Source of the DNA: Streptococcus suis
GTDB lineage: Bacteria > Bacillota > Bacilli > Lactobacillales > Streptococcaceae
Reading direction: 5' to 3'
Length of the DNA: 64,000 bases
Assembly: GCF_002960625.1 (NCBI RefSeq)
Contig: NZ_POJH01000016.1
Coordinates: 1 to 64,000, forward strand
Shown here: piece by piece, positions 21,512 to 31,818 of the stretch
Position numbering within the stretch: the first letter of the stretch is position 1
How the letters are laid out: every line of letters begins with the position of its first letter
Position numbers and translations under genes: made by a program
The notes under the pieces: generated by a model
What the model saw: the letters and a program-made list of their open reading frames with translations, nothing else
Databases searched by the model: none
Told to the model about the DNA's origin: nothing

Positions 21512-22675
21512 TTATTTCTCTTCTACCATTTGACGCTTGACACGTTGACCAAAAAATTGATACAAATCTACTTTTAAGGTACCATTATATAATTTTCTCT
21601 TTTTATCAGCCTGCCTACCAAAACGCTTCTCGAATTGCTCATCACTGGTCAAAATAAACTTAGACCAGGTTTCTAAGGGCTCAAAGGTTTGCCCCATCTC
21701 TCGATACAACGTGATGATTGCGTCGTCATCCAACAAACGTTCTCCATAAGGTGGGTTTGAAATGATAACACCATTGATTTTATCCGTCCGCAGATCCTGA
21801 ACTCGCATCTGTTTGAAAACAATGTCCTGATCTACTCCAGCCGCAAAAGCATTTTTCTTGGCAATTTCAACCATACGAGCATCGATGTCTGAACCCGCAA
21901 TATCCAAGACCAAATCTGATTTAATAGCAGCCTGAGCCTCTTTTCGTACATCTGCCACTAACTGGTCATCAACCCATGGCCATTCTTCAAAAGCAAAGCT
22001 ACGTTTCAAGCCAGGAGCCATATTTTTGGCCAGCATGACCGCCTCAATACAAAAGGTTCCTGAACCACAGGTTGGATCAATCAAGGGTTTATCAGGATAC
22101 CAGTTGGACAGTTGCAAAATCGCCGCTGCCATGTTCTCCTTGATCGGTGCTCCACCTTTTTCCACCCGATAGCCACGCTTGAACAAACTAGAACCAGTCG
22201 TATCAATCATGATTGTTGCCACATCCTTCAAGATAGACACTTCAATCTTGAACTCTGCCCCAACTTCTTGGAGCGGCACTCCCTCTGGACGAGAGAAGTG
22301 TTTTTGTAATTTCTTAACAACTGCTTTTTTCGAAATAGCCTGTACACTCGGCTCATTGTGTAACTTGGATTTAACACACTTGGCCTTAGAAATTGGAAAC
22401 TTGCATCCCAAAGGCAGATAATTCTCCCAATCCAAACCAAAGACCCCTTGGAAGAGCTCTTCAAAGGTTCTTGCTGGAAATTGACCAACAATAATTTTTA
22501 TCCTGTCCGCCGAACGTAGCCAGAGATTGGTTTCGATAATCGCCTTCACATCACCCTCGAATCGTACACGACCATTTTCCACCTGGCACTCATAGCCGAG
22601 ATTGCGAATTTCACGACCAACAACTGCCTCTAAGCCAGCTGCAGCGGTCGCAATCAATTCAAACTGTTTTTTCAT
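21512..22675 (-). CDS. RlmL/TrmN-like RNA guanine N2-methyltransferase
   Basis: 387 residues. N-terminal THUMP domain (about 45-155), then a class I methyltransferase fold with DPTCGSGTFCIEA (SAM motif, about 200-212), GSDID and catalytic ISNPPYGERL. Members modify guanines in 23S rRNA or tRNA; the exact base is not readable here. Lies 12 bp before mapZ and is probably co-transcribed. Preceded by rnpB with its own terminator. Confidence 0.9.
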   Translation of the reverse strand: MKKQFELIATAAAGLEAVVGREIRNLGYECQVENGRVRFEGDVKAIIETNLWLRSADRIKIIVGQFPARTFEELFQGVFGLDWENYLPLGCKFPISKAKCVKSKLHNEPSVQAISKKAVVKKLQKHFSRPEGVPLQEVGAEFKIEVSILKDVATIMIDTTGSSLFKRGYRVEKGGAPIKENMAAAILQLSNWYPDKPLIDPTCGSGTFCIEAVMLAKNMAPGLKRSFAFEEWPWVDDQLVADVRKEAQAAIKSDLVLDIAGSDIDARMVEIAKKNAFAAGVDQDIVFKQMRVQDLRTDKINGVIISNPPYGERLLDDDAIITLYREMGQTFEPLETWSKFILTSDEQFEKRFGRQADKKRKLYNGTLKVDLYQFFGQRVKRQMVEEK

Positions 22676-22685
22676 TTTTTTCCTT

Positions 22686-22712
22686 CTAAAATAAAAGCTA
22701 GCAAAGCTAGCT
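22686..22712 (-). terminator. rnpB terminator
   Basis: Minus-strand AGCTAGC-TTT-GCTAGCT hairpin followed by TTTATTTT. Confidence 0.85.
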
Positions 22713-22717
22713 ACCTA

Positions 22718-23098
22718 TTTATGCAATTTTCTGTAAGCCATGTTTTGTTCCAGTGGTACTAGGTTCTACCACCTTCGATAATCATCTGTCTACTGTTTTC
22801 ACAGTCAGGATTTCAGTTCAATTCCATCCATCCCATGCCCCGACCAAAGTTTGGGTTGCTAGCTTGAGGGGTTTACCGCGTTCCATTTTTTACGTTTCCA
22901 TAAAAACTTCGTCACTGTGGCACTTTCAGGTCTACTTTGGCATATCTGATGACGTAGCCATTTTAACCGCCGTAACGTTACCAACGTCCCTAGGCTTATT
23001 GATTCGCCTAGCACAAACACTACCGGCATCGCAGCCAGTGCTAGCATGGACTTTCCTCATGGTAGAAATCTACCACGCGATTATCCAAAAATTGCACG
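22718..23098 (-). ncRNA. rnpB: RNase P RNA, type B
   Basis: Catalytic RNA that matures tRNA 5' ends. On the minus strand it shows the universal P4-side segment GAGGAAAGTCC (about 23051-23061), GAAAGTGCCACAGTGACG, GGAACGCGGTAAACCCC and the 3' part ATGGAACAAAACATGGCTTACAG, all as in Bacillus type B RNA. TGCAATTTT at the 5' end pairs with AAAATTGCA at the 3' end (helix P1), which sets the limits to within a few bases. The 5' end lies only about 15 bp after the gpsB stop, so its promoter is inside gpsB or it is processed from a longer transcript. Confidence 0.95.
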
Positions 23099-23112
23099 CA
23101 ATTCCTATATTA

Positions 23113-23439
23113 TTAGTCTTGAACAATTTGTTTGCCGAAGACTTCTTTTTCCAGACGATTTAAGCGACGAAGAATATCAAAGTTTGTAGCCGAAGATGGA
23201 CGTTCCGTAGGAAGCACATCTTTTACTTCCTCAACAGCAGCAACTTTAGGAGTGTTTGCTACCTGGGCTTTCAAGCGAGCAATCTCGCCTTTCAACTCCT
23301 TGATAATAGCTTCGTAGGCATCATAATCCTTCATGATTTCATCTAAAAAGTCATTGACTTCGTCTTGATCGTAGCCACGGAAACCGACTTTAAAATCTTG
23401 TTCAAAAATATCTTTAGTTGTAAATTTAATACTTGCCAT
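23113..23439 (-). CDS. gpsB: GpsB, cell division and wall synthesis regulator
   Basis: 108 residues. DivIVA-like N-terminal domain (DIFEQDFKVGFRGYDQDEVNDFLD, residues 11-34) with membrane-binding loop and coiled coil, a middle linker, and a C-terminal helix RRLNRLEKEVFGK for trimerisation. GpsB links the septal ring, penicillin-binding proteins and StkP. pbp1a, mapZ and stkP are all in this window. Encoded directly upstream of rnpB. Confidence 0.95.
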   Translation of the reverse strand: MASIKFTTKDIFEQDFKVGFRGYDQDEVNDFLDEIMKDYDAYEAIIKELKGEIARLKAQVANTPKVAAVEEVKDVLPTERPSSATNFDILRRLNRLEKEVFGKQIVQD

Positions 23440-23509
23440 TTCTCTCTCCCATATCTAAAACATCACTAGTCCTATTATATTAAAAAAAATAGGGAAAAAT
23501 CAAGTCAAA

Positions 23510-24049
23510 TCACTCAGAATTTGAAAAATTTTCTGCCACCTCATTCAGTTGTTCAAAGGTAAGCGTTTTTCTATCATACTCCTCTTTTTTTAAGACTTGA
23601 TGATATAAATATTTCAAGTTGGTTTCATTTTCAGGATCGTAAAACAGATAGATTCCGTCAGTATTATCCACTAAAAATTTATTGTAATCTTTAAACTGAC
23701 CAGAATTCTCATAACGAGGGTAGGCATACTTAATGAAATCAACCTGCTTAAAGCGCTGCAATTTCAGCTGATTGGCTTCATTCCAATGTTCTCCATGGTT
23801 TTCAAACATGAAAATAGATGCTATTTGAAACTCATAACCTTCTGAACGCAGTTCCTCTAAAACTTCTAAGGTCCAATATTCAAATCCCAATTGACCTGTC
23901 AGGACAAACCAGGTCACTCCATCCTCCAAAAATCGAACAAGATCCTGCTTGATAGCCAACTTTATAATAGCTAACCGTGGATCCTTGTCCGTAAAAATAC
24001 CTACATCTGTATGCTTGTAACCTGTTATCAAAAGGCTCTTAGTATCCAT
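23510..24049 (-). CDS. ypsA: YpsA-like protein (DUF1273/UPF0398, SLOG-type fold)
   Basis: 179 residues if started at [17 protein letters not shown] at 24067 would give 185 residues and sits 7 bp after a TATACC -10 box with TTGATA 17 bp upstream, the arrangement of a leaderless mRNA; the internal ATG has AAGGA directly against it, too close for a normal ribosome binding site. Family features: TGYKHTDVG at the start, [14 protein letters not shown] in the middle. B. subtilis YpsA affects division, but no reaction is established. Divergent from recU, next to gpsB. Confidence 0.85.
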   Translation of the reverse strand: MDTKSLLITGYKHTDVGIFTDKDPRLAIIKLAIKQDLVRFLEDGVTWFVLTGQLGFEYWTLEVLEELRSEGYEFQIASIFMFENHGEHWNEANQLKLQRFKQVDFIKYAYPRYENSGQFKDYNKFLVDNTDGIYLFYDPENETNLKYLYHQVLKKEEYDRKTLTFEQLNEVAENFSNSE

Positions 24050-24052
24050 TCC

Positions 24053-24082
24053 TTGTACTCTTTTCACTTATTGTGGTATAAT
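24053..24082 (+). promoter_or_regulatory. recU-pbp1a promoter
   Basis: TTGTAC (24053-24058), 18-bp spacer, TG-G-TATAAT with the -10 box at 24077-24082. It overlaps the divergent ypsA promoter (TATCAA/GGTATA on this strand, 24075-24103). Confidence 0.6.
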
Positions 24083-24114
24083 ATGCTGATATTATTTTAT
24101 CAAGAAGGAGTTCT

Positions 24115-24732
24115 ATGGTCAATTATCCTCATAAGATAGCTAAAAAAATCAATAGAACCAATTCTGTTTCATCTCAAAAAATTAGCTTCGCAAATCGAGG
24201 GATGTCCTTTGAATCTGCTATCAACGATAGCAATCTGTACTACCTAGCTCACGAGATTGCGGTTATCCACAAGAAACCGACTCCTGTGCAGATTGTAAAG
24301 GTTGATTATCCGAAGAGAAGCCGTGCGAAAATTGTAGAGGCCTATTTTCGACAGGCATCTACAACGGATTACTCAGGGGTTTTCAGGAAACATTATATTG
24401 ATTTCGAAGCCAAGGAAACGCGACAAAAAGCATCTATGCCTATGAAGAATTTTCATGAGCATCAGATTGAACACATGAAACAGGTTGTAAAGCAGGGTGG
24501 CGTATGCTTTGTTCTTCTTCACTTTTCAACACTAAAAGAAACCTATCTCTTACCGGCTGTCCACTTGATTGAGTTTTATCAAACAGATAAGGGGAGTAAA
24601 TCTATGCCTCTCTCTTTCATTAGGCAATTTGGCTTTGAGGTTCAAATGGGACGTTTTCCTAGCGTACCTTATCTTGAAGTGGTTGAAAAAAATTTATTAG
24701 GTGGTGACTCTTTTGAAAACTACAAGTATTAA
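24115..24732 (+). CDS. recU: RecU Holliday junction resolvase
   Basis: 205 residues after AAGGAGTTCT. Family motifs: [14 protein letters not shown], the catalytic [20 protein letters not shown] (Asp, Glu, Lys) and [10 protein letters not shown]. Cuts four-way junctions in recombination and repair. The pbp1a reading frame starts inside its last codons, a pair conserved in low-GC Gram-positives (in B. subtilis recU-ponA). No defects seen. Confidence 0.95.
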   Translation: MVNYPHKIAKKINRTNSVSSQKISFANRGMSFESAINDSNLYYLAHEIAVIHKKPTPVQIVKVDYPKRSRAKIVEAYFRQASTTDYSGVFRKHYIDFEAKETRQKASMPMKNFHEHQIEHMKQVVKQGGVCFVLLHFSTLKETYLLPAVHLIEFYQTDKGSKSMPLSFIRQFGFEVQMGRFPSVPYLEVVEKNLLGGDSFENYKY

Positions 24733-26965
24733 AAAAACTCTCCTAGTAGTTGCAAATATCTTATTAGCTGGCTTTATTATTACCTTTCTAGCTGGTTCTC
24801 TCTTGGTAGGCTACTGGATCGCAACAGCACCCAAGCTAACCGAAGAAAGCTTGACAGCCACAGTATCCAGTAAGATTTATGACAAAAATGGCAGTCTGAT
24901 TGCTGACCTAGGAGCAGAAAAACGATCCAGCGCAAAAATCGAAGAAATTCCGACTGATTTGGTCAATGCCATCGTTGCGATTGAAGATCAGCGCTTCTTC
25001 AACCATAGGGGTGTGGACGTTATCCGTATCGCTGGTTCTTTGGTTAACAACCTGACGGGCGGACGCTTACAAGGTGGTTCGACACTTGATCAGCAGTTCA
25101 TCAAACTGACCTACTTCTCAACTTCTTCCGAAGACCAAAACATCAAACGGAAAATTCAAGAAGCCTGGTTAGCAACCCAACTGGAAAAAGACAAGACTAA
25201 GCAAGAAATCATGACCTACTATGTCAATAAAGTCTTTATGGCCAATGGAAACTACGGGATGAAAACAGCTGCACATTCCTACTATGGTAAAGAATTGAAA
25301 GATCTTACTTTAGCCCAGCTCGCCTTACTGGCAGGTATGCCTCAAGCTCCTAACCAATACGATCCTTATACCAACCCTGAAGATGCTAAAACACGCAGAG
25401 ATTTAGTCCTAGCTGAAATGTTGGAAGAAAAGTACATCGACAATGCCCAGTACGAGCAAGCTGTGCTGACTCCAGTCACTGATGGTTTACAGGCTCTATC
25501 CAATGAAGCAGCTTATCCTGCTTATATGGATAACTATCTCAAGCAGGTTATCGAAGAAGTTGAGGCTAAAACAGGCTACAACTTGTTAACTACGGGTATG
25601 GATGTCTATACAAACGTAGATCCTGCTGCTCAACAGCAGTTGTGGGACATTTACAATACCGATATGTATGTCAGCTACCCGGATGATTTGATGCAGGTAG
25701 CCTCTACGGTCGTGGATGTATCAAACGGTAAGGTCGTTGCACAGTTGGGCGGACGGCACCAATCAAGTAATGTTTCCTTCGGTACCAACCAGGCTGTTGA
25801 AACCAACCGTGACTTTGGTTCGACCATGAAACCCATCACCGACTATGCTCCTGCTTATGAACATGGCATCTACACTTCAACGGCTGACATTATGGTCGAT
25901 GGACCTTACAATTTCCCTGGCACAACTATCCCGATCAATAACTGGGACAAGCAATTCTACGGATCCATTTCAATCAAGACAGCTGTTCAGTATTCACGTA
26001 ATGTGACAGCAGTCAAGGCTCTTGAAGCAACTGGACTAGAAAACTCTCTGGCATTCTTGAACAGTATCGGCATTAATTATCCAGAAATGCACTACTCAAA
26101 TGCGATTTCTAGTAACACTTCCGATACAGGTCGTCAATATGGTGCAAGTTCTGAAAAAATGGCTGCAGCCTATGCTGCCTTCGCCAATGGCGGAACTTAT
26201 TACGCTCCACAATATGTCAATAAGATTGTCTTTAGCGATGGAACAGTTTCGGAGTATGCTCCTCAAGGGAACCGTGTTATGACGGAAGAAACAGCCTATA
26301 TGATGACAGATTTGATGAAATCTGTATTGAGTTATGGTTACGGACTAAACGCTACTGTCAGCGGTATTCCGATGGCTGGTAAAACCGGTACCTCAAACTA
26401 TACCGACAGCGAAACAGAATCCATTCTTGCTTCTGTTCCTGAAGCTAACTATAGCTACAGTGTCGTTCCAGATGAGAACTTCGTCGGCTACTCTAGCCAG
26501 TATGCCATGGCCGTTTGGACCGGTTACACCAACCGTATGACCCCGGTCTTAGATAATGGGATGCGAGTTGCTACAGACGTTTATCACCATATGATGGCCT
26601 ATATGCATTCTGACTATACTGCTACTGAATGGGAAGTGCCGAGTGGTTTGGTTCGCTATGGTTCAAATTACTATTTGAGAGGTAGCCGTTCCCTAAGCAA
26701 TGCTTACAATAGTTACAATAACAGTTACAATAATAACAATAATAATAGTTATAATAATACAAATAGTAGCTCAACAACGCCAAGTTCTAGCTACACTGAA
26801 ACAACAAGTGAACAGAGTGTTCAAAGCACCACTACGGAAACAGCGAGCACTGTAAACACTACCGAAACTACTGCAGTTGAAGCTAGCGCTAGCGGCGCTG
26901 AAACCACAACAGCTTCAACACCAGCTGCTACTACAACATCCTCTGAGCAAACGAATGGACAATAA
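24701..26965 (+). CDS. pbp1a: penicillin-binding protein 1A, bifunctional
   Basis: 754 residues if started at the first GTG; a TTG at 24713, eight bases after AGGTGG, is a plausible alternative. Cytoplasmic tail, one membrane helix (about 12-37), GT51 glycosyltransferase ([29 protein letters not shown]), then transpeptidase with STMK, SRN and KTGTS motifs all intact. A low-complexity Asn/Ser/Thr tail (about 660-754) follows. Polymerises and cross-links peptidoglycan outside the membrane. GT motif II reads STLDQQF, while the family usually has ST[LI]TQQ. No resistance-type change is evident in the three transpeptidase motifs themselves. Confidence 0.95.
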   Translation: MVTLLKTTSIKKTLLVVANILLAGFIITFLAGSLLVGYWIATAPKLTEESLTATVSSKIYDKNGSLIADLGAEKRSSAKIEEIPTDLVNAIVAIEDQRFFNHRGVDVIRIAGSLVNNLTGGRLQGGSTLDQQFIKLTYFSTSSEDQNIKRKIQEAWLATQLEKDKTKQEIMTYYVNKVFMANGNYGMKTAAHSYYGKELKDLTLAQLALLAGMPQAPNQYDPYTNPEDAKTRRDLVLAEMLEEKYIDNAQYEQAVLTPVTDGLQALSNEAAYPAYMDNYLKQVIEEVEAKTGYNLLTTGMDVYTNVDPAAQQQLWDIYNTDMYVSYPDDLMQVASTVVDVSNGKVVAQLGGRHQSSNVSFGTNQAVETNRDFGSTMKPITDYAPAYEHGIYTSTADIMVDGPYNFPGTTIPINNWDKQFYGSISIKTAVQYSRNVTAVKALEATGLENSLAFLNSIGINYPEMHYSNAISSNTSDTGRQYGASSEKMAAAYAAFANGGTYYAPQYVNKIVFSDGTVSEYAPQGNRVMTEETAYMMTDLMKSVLSYGYGLNATVSGIPMAGKTGTSNYTDSETESILASVPEANYSYSVVPDENFVGYSSQYAMAVWTGYTNRMTPVLDNGMRVATDVYHHMMAYMHSDYTATEWEVPSGLVRYGSNYYLRGSRSLSNAYNSYNNSYNNNNNNSYNNTNSSSTTPSSSYTETTSEQSVQSTTTETASTVNTTETTAVEASASGAETTTASTPAATTTSSEQTNGQ

Positions 26966-26967
26966 AC

Positions 26968-27002
26968 AGAAAGAGGTTAGGCCCCAAGTCTTACCTCTTT
27001 CT
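26968..27002 (+). terminator. hairpin after pbp1a
   Basis: AGAAAGAGGT and ACCTCTTTCT form a 10-bp stem, inner bases partly paired. No T run follows, so it may be an inefficient terminator or mRNA-stabilising hairpin. Confidence 0.5.
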
Positions 27003-27064
27003 CTATCCCCGATAACTCTAGCCCAACTCTCCACAATTTCAACAATTTATGGTAAGATAAAACT

Positions 27065-27778
27065 ATGAAACCTGAAGTATTTTATAAGACCTTGGCGGAT
27101 CAAGGCTTCCAACTAACCGATACACAAAAACAACAGTTCCATCGTTATTTTCAACTCTTGGTAGAATGGAATGAGAAGATCAATTTGACAGCTATAACTG
27201 AAGAAGAGGACGTCTATCTCAAACATTTTTATGACTCTATCGCTCCCATTCTTCAAGACCATATCCAAAACGAACCCCTTCGCTTATTAGACATAGGAGC
27301 CGGAGCAGGTTTTCCAAGTCTTCCCATGAAAATCATCTATCCTCAATTAGATGTAACTATCATTGACTCTCTCAACAAGCGGATCAATTTCTTGCATTTA
27401 TTGGCAGAGGAACTGGGTTTGGAGAATGTGCATTTCTATCATGGGCGGGCTGAAGATTTTGCCCAAGACAAGCAATTTCGTGCTCAATTTGACCTTGTTA
27501 CTGCGCGGGCAGTTGCACGTATGCAAATCTTATCAGAGCTAACCATTCCGTATTTAAAACTCAATGGCAAACTCATTGCCCTCAAGGCATCCAGTGCCGA
27601 GGACGAATTAGCTCAAGCTAAGAACGCCCTGACCCTCCTTTTTGGTAAGGTCATTGAAAACGTTGACTATCAATTGCCAAACGGCGATCCACGCACACTG
27701 ACCATTGTGGAAAAGAAAAAGGAAACTCCCAATAAGTTTCCACGGAAGGCTGGTATGCCAAATAAACGACCACTGTAA
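27065..27778 (+). CDS. rsmG: 16S rRNA (guanine-527-N7)-methyltransferase
   Basis: 237 residues. SAM-binding motif [15 protein letters not shown] (about residues 76-90), then [10 protein letters not shown] and TARAVARM as in RsmG/GidB. Methylates G527 in 16S rRNA; loss gives low-level streptomycin resistance. Ends in a basic tail. No ribosome binding site is visible: TG-G-TAAGAT ends 6 bp before the ATG, so the message may be leaderless. Confidence 0.95.
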   Translation: MKPEVFYKTLADQGFQLTDTQKQQFHRYFQLLVEWNEKINLTAITEEEDVYLKHFYDSIAPILQDHIQNEPLRLLDIGAGAGFPSLPMKIIYPQLDVTIIDSLNKRINFLHLLAEELGLENVHFYHGRAEDFAQDKQFRAQFDLVTARAVARMQILSELTIPYLKLNGKLIALKASSAEDELAQAKNALTLLFGKVIENVDYQLPNGDPRTLTIVEKKKETPNKFPRKAGMPNKRPL

Positions 27779-27955
27779 AAGAGGCTGAGCAAAAAGCCCA
27801 ACCTCGCTTCTCAGGGTTTGTGTCAACATCTCAGCGCAGTGGTTGATTGGCAGATTTGTTCGTATTTTACACTCCAAATCTGACCTAATCAACTGTGCGG
27901 GGGCGGGAAGACGAACTCTTTTTTTACCAGTCGAGTTCTTTCCCGCTCCCTTTCT
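27779..27955. repeat. intergenic hairpin region, possible repeated element
   Basis: 177 bp between convergent rsmG and ecfT. Contains AGAGGCTGAGCAAAAAGCCCAACCTC (hairpin in two blocks) and a long inverted repeat GGGCGGGAA..GAACTC / GAGTTC..TTCCCGC at 27901-27950. It resembles multi-copy intergenic sequence of streptococci from memory; only one copy is in this window. It can terminate transcription from both sides. Confidence 0.4.
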
Positions 27956-28789
27956 CTATCTCCACGGGTTGTAAAAACGTCCACCATTCACAAATAAAAG
28001 TCCGATTGTAATAAGAACAAGCACTAAAATAAGGGCTAGAACCAGATAATCAATACTTTGCAAGGCTTGGTAGCTATACCAGGTTCTTTTTTTATTTTTC
28101 CCGAAACGACGCAATTCCATAGCTGTCGAAATGGTATCAATCCGCTCCAAGGAACCAAAAATCAAGGGGATAACCAGAGCTAGATTGCCCTTAATACGGT
28201 CCATTAACTTGCCTTTCTTAGATAACTCCAAACTACGCGCTTCCTGGGACATCCGAATAGTATAAAACTCCTCCTGAATATCTGGGATATAACGCATGGT
28301 CAAACTAACCGCATAGGCTACCTTATAAGATACCCCAATCTGATTTAAGCTTGAAGCAAACTGGCTCGGATGGGTTGTCATCAAAAAGACAAGAGCCAGA
28401 GGCACTGTGCAAAAATATTTCAAGAGTAAGTTAAACAGATAAAAAAGCTGCTGACTAGTCAAGGAATAGGAACCAAAACCAGAAAGGATAACCGTTTCAG
28501 CCCCATAGAGCTCTACTCCGTACCTTGGTGCAAACAGATGAACCATCAAGGCATTTAAGAGGGCAAAAACAATTGTAAACAGCAGAACAAGGGACACATC
28601 CTTATAGCGAATACCGGATAGTTTGAATAAGGCCAGCGAAAATAGTGCAATAAAGGCAATCAAACGGGTATCGTAAGTCACCATGGCAAGAATAGTCACA
28701 ATCAGGAAAAACAAGAGCTTGGTAACAGCAGACAAATCGTAAATAATGCCACTTCCTTTATGGTAACCAATTAAATGTTGTTGGCTCAT
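27956..28789 (-). CDS. ecfT: ECF transporter T component
   Basis: 277 residues. Five or six membrane helices and the two coupling helices with A-R-S/G-like motifs ([13 protein letters not shown] around residue 175-190; MELRRFGK near 222). EcfT is the membrane scaffold that joins the ATPases to the vitamin-binding S subunit. Overlaps the ATPase gene by 4 bp. The likely S partner is encoded at 32878-33423; in pneumococcus I recall the three genes as neighbours (SP_0482-0484), here they are separated. Confidence 0.88.
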   Translation of the reverse strand: MSQQHLIGYHKGSGIIYDLSAVTKLLFFLIVTILAMVTYDTRLIAFIALFSLALFKLSGIRYKDVSLVLLFTIVFALLNALMVHLFAPRYGVELYGAETVILSGFGSYSLTSQQLFYLFNLLLKYFCTVPLALVFLMTTHPSQFASSLNQIGVSYKVAYAVSLTMRYIPDIQEEFYTIRMSQEARSLELSKKGKLMDRIKGNLALVIPLIFGSLERIDTISTAMELRRFGKNKKRTWYSYQALQSIDYLVLALILVLVLITIGLLFVNGGRFYNPWR

Positions 28790-30459
28790 TGCCCCCTCCT
28801 TTCTTCCTGCATATAGAACATGGTCAATTCCAACGGGTTTACTGCCAAGCGTTCTGCCAAGTGGAATATAGATGTTTCCTTCAAATTGGCTTCTTCAATG
28901 ACCTGGCTATTTGACAAGATTTCTGCTGGACTAGCATCTTCGATAATCTGACCATCCACCACAACAATAGCCCTATCTGAATAATCCAACATCAACTGCA
29001 TATCGTGGGTAATCATCACAATGGTGTGTCCTTGAGCATTAAGTTGATCCAAGAAATCCATCATCTCCTGGTAATGACGTTGGTCCTGACCAGCTGTTGG
29101 TTCATCCAACAGAATAATCTCAGGATTAAGCACCAAGATAGTGGCAATGGTCACCCTCTTCTTCTGACCGTAGGACAAGGCTGAAATCGGCCATTTGCGG
29201 TACTGATACAAGCCACAAACCTCTAAAATCTTGAAGACCCTAGCCTCAATTTCTTCTTCCGCCACTCCCCTCATTCGTAAACCAAGGGCTACCTCATCAA
29301 AAATCATGGTCTGACTGATCATCTGATTAGGGTTCTGAAGAACGTAACCAATCCGCTCCGCTCTCTCCTTGACAGAATCATCCTTAATGGATTTACCTTG
29401 CCACAAAATCTCACCATCAGGTTGAATAAAGGCACACAAGGCCTTGGCCAAAGTTGATTTCCCAGCCCCATTTTTTCCGACGATGGCCAAACGCTCACCC
29501 TTATAGATATTTAAATCTATGCCTGAGAGAATGGTTTTATCAGAGTAAGCGAATTGCAAATTGCGGGCTTCCAGCAAGACTTCCTTTTCCACTTCTCCCA
29601 CATTCACATGAGGAAGTTTACCAACTTCTAATGAACCTAGTTCAAGTTCCCAGACTGAAGAGAGGTTATCAGATCTTTCAATTGGATAGCCTAAGCCTCG
29701 TAAGGTAGAAATATAGAGGGGCTCTCGAATACCATTTTCTCTTAATAGACTTGTCTGCAAGAGCTGATCTGGATGACCATTGAAGAGAATACGTCCATCG
29801 TTTATCAACACAATTCTGTCTACCTGTCGATAAAGGACATCTTCCAAGCGGTGTTCAATGATGATGGTCGTCGTTCCTTCTTGCTCATGCAAACGATCAA
29901 TCAAGTCAATGGTATCTTGACCAGATTTGGGATCCAGGTTGGCCAGAGGTTCATCGAATAACAAAATAGGACTTTCATCAATCAAGACCCCTGCTAGGCT
30001 GACCCGTTGCTTCTGACCTCCCGAAAGATCCTGGGGACGAAGGTTCAACAGTTCTTTTAAGTCCAAGCGTACAGCCCAGTCATGAACTCGTTCCTTCATG
30101 GTCGCCAAGGTTTCCATGTCATTTTCCAAGGCAAAGGCCAAATCTTCTGCTACAGAAAGCCCTATAAACTGCCCATCCGTATCCTGCAAAACAGTGCTGA
30201 CCAGAAGAGATTTTTGGTAAATGGACTGGTCAAAGGCAGAGACCCCCATCAGTTCAAAATCCCCAGTATGGGTTCCCTTATGGATGGCAGGGATAATCCC
30301 GTTCAAGACCTGACCGAGAGTGGACTTACCTGAACCAGATGGCCCAATAATCAGCACCTTCTCTCCTTCATAGATAGTCAAATCAATACCATGTAAGGTC
30401 ACATCCGTCTGCGCATTGTATTTAAAGGAAAAATTCTTAAATTCGATGACTTTTTTCAT
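28786..30459 (-). CDS. ECF transporter ATPase, two ABC domains in one chain
   Basis: 557 residues with two complete ABC cassettes: first (about 1-240) Walker [10 protein letters not shown], signature LSGGQKQRV, Walker B LLFDEP; second (about 290-530) GKNGAGKST, signature [19 protein letters not shown]. It equals fused EcfA and EcfA', the YkoD type. Powers uptake of an unknown micronutrient with EcfT. TATAAT (30466-30471) ends 6 bp before the ATG and there is no ribosome binding site at normal distance, so translation may start on a leaderless mRNA. Confidence 0.9.
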   Translation of the reverse strand: MKKVIEFKNFSFKYNAQTDVTLHGIDLTIYEGEKVLIIGPSGSGKSTLGQVLNGIIPAIHKGTHTGDFELMGVSAFDQSIYQKSLLVSTVLQDTDGQFIGLSVAEDLAFALENDMETLATMKERVHDWAVRLDLKELLNLRPQDLSGGQKQRVSLAGVLIDESPILLFDEPLANLDPKSGQDTIDLIDRLHEQEGTTTIIIEHRLEDVLYRQVDRIVLINDGRILFNGHPDQLLQTSLLRENGIREPLYISTLRGLGYPIERSDNLSSVWELELGSLEVGKLPHVNVGEVEKEVLLEARNLQFAYSDKTILSGIDLNIYKGERLAIVGKNGAGKSTLAKALCAFIQPDGEILWQGKSIKDDSVKERAERIGYVLQNPNQMISQTMIFDEVALGLRMRGVAEEEIEARVFKILEVCGLYQYRKWPISALSYGQKKRVTIATILVLNPEIILLDEPTAGQDQRHYQEMMDFLDQLNAQGHTIVMITHDMQLMLDYSDRAIVVVDGQIIEDASPAEILSNSQVIEEANLKETSIFHLAERLAVNPLELTMFYMQEERRGQ

Positions 30460-30465
30460 ATTCCT

Positions 30466-30474
30466 ATTATATCA
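30466..30474 (-). promoter_or_regulatory. extended -10 promoter for the ecf ATPase gene
   Basis: Minus strand TGA-TATAAT pattern, -10 box 30466-30471. The predicted start of transcription is the A of the ATG. The remaining gap to 30656 shows no ORF or clear repeat. Confidence 0.5.
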
Positions 30475-30656
30475 GAATCCAGCATGAAAAAAAGGAAGAA
30501 TTCTCCCTTTCTCCCAATCCATGAGCTATGACGAACGATTAAAGGGGACGCTTCTTCGTGAACTACTTATTTCTATTCATTCGGCTTAGCTTGGAAAATA
30601 CTGGTTAACTCTTTCGTTCCTAGCACTCACCAAGTAACAGACAGCACAAGACAGGA

Positions 30657-30690
30657 AAAGAAAAATTGCACTGATTTCTCAATGCAATCT
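30657..30690 (-). terminator. terminator after trhO
   Basis: Minus-strand ATTGCA/TGCAAT stem with T run (TTTTTC). Confidence 0.65.
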
Positions 30691-30698
30691 TGATGTTA

Positions 30699-31682
30699 TT
30701 AAGCATTTGCTGGAGCCAGAGTTTCCCCAATCGCTTCCAAACGCTCTGCCCATTCTTGGCGGGTCAAGCCGTTTTCAGAGATATAACGGTTGCGCTCATG
30801 GGCACGGCATTCCGCTGAACAGCCACGGACATACTTGTGTTCATTTTCTTCTGAGGTCAAGATACGGCGGTTACAGAATGGGTTGCCACAGTTGACATAG
30901 CGTTCACATGGTGTACCATCGAACCAGTCCTTACCAACAACTACTGGGTCTACATGATTGACATCAACCGCGATACGCTCGTCAAAGACGTACATCTTAC
31001 CATCCCACAATTCGCCACGAACCTCTGGGTCTTTACCATAGGTTGCAATACCACCGTGAAGCTGACCTACATCCTTGTAACCTTCACGAACCATCCAGCC
31101 GGAGAATTTCTCACAGCGGACACCACCAGTACAGTAAACCACCACGCGCTTGTCCATGAATTTCTCTTTGTTATCACGCACCCATTGTGGCAACTCACGG
31201 AAGTTGCGGATGTCTGGGCGAATGGCACCGCGGAAGTGACCAAGGTCGTACTCATAGTCATTACGGGTATCCAAAACAACTGTATCTTCGTCCAAGAGAG
31301 CTTCTTTGAACTCTTTTGGTGACAAGTAAGCACCTGTTGTCACAAGTGGGTCGATGTCACTGTCGAAGTCGTTGTCTTCCAAACCAAGGTGAACAATTTC
31401 TTTTTTGTAACGAACAAACATTTTCTTGAAAGCTTGCTCATTTTCTTCATCAATCTTAAACCACAAATCGCTGAAAAGTGGATTAGCATGAACATAGTCC
31501 ATGTATTTTTGAGTTGTTTCGTAGTCACCAGAAACAGTACCGTTGATGCCTTCATCAGCAATCAAGATACGGCCTTTTAATCCGATAGACTTACAGAAAG
31601 CCAAGTGCTCAGCAGCATACTCTTTGGCATTTTCAATTGGAACATACTTATAGTATAACAATACGCGAATGTCTTTTGACAT
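30699..31682 (-). CDS. trhO: tRNA uridine(34) hydroxylase, rhodanese family
   Basis: 327 residues. N-terminal YceA domain (1-100), rhodanese domain (about 120-215) with active-site cysteine in [17 protein letters not shown], and a C-terminal cysteine-rich segment ([29 protein letters not shown]) typical of the Gram-positive form. TrhO makes 5-hydroxyuridine at the wobble position of tRNA. Good ribosome binding site AGAAGGAG. It lies between the ECF ATPase gene and an unknown gene and has its own -10 box (TATAAT near 31750). Confidence 0.92.
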   Translation of the reverse strand: MSKDIRVLLYYKYVPIENAKEYAAEHLAFCKSIGLKGRILIADEGINGTVSGDYETTQKYMDYVHANPLFSDLWFKIDEENEQAFKKMFVRYKKEIVHLGLEDNDFDSDIDPLVTTGAYLSPKEFKEALLDEDTVVLDTRNDYEYDLGHFRGAIRPDIRNFRELPQWVRDNKEKFMDKRVVVYCTGGVRCEKFSGWMVREGYKDVGQLHGGIATYGKDPEVRGELWDGKMYVFDERIAVDVNHVDPVVVGKDWFDGTPCERYVNCGNPFCNRRILTSEENEHKYVRGCSAECRAHERNRYISENGLTRQEWAERLEAIGETLAPANA

Positions 31683-31778
31683 GATTTCTCCTTCTCAATC
31701 TTTGCAATAGATGATAAAATTTTGACATTTCTAATCAAAATCAAGGTATATTATATCGCTTACACAATCAAAAAACAA

Positions 31779-31818
31779 AAATCTGAACTGAAAATCACTC
31801 TTCCAATTCAGATTTGAG
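31779..31818 (-). terminator. terminator overlapping the 3' end of the unknown gene
   Basis: AAATCTGAA/TTCAGATTT minus-strand stem that includes the last codons and stop, followed by a T run. Confidence 0.65.

Noticed and set aside
22753-23163. 136-codon plus-strand ORF
   Set aside because: It is antisense to rnpB, whose conserved segments explain the sequence.
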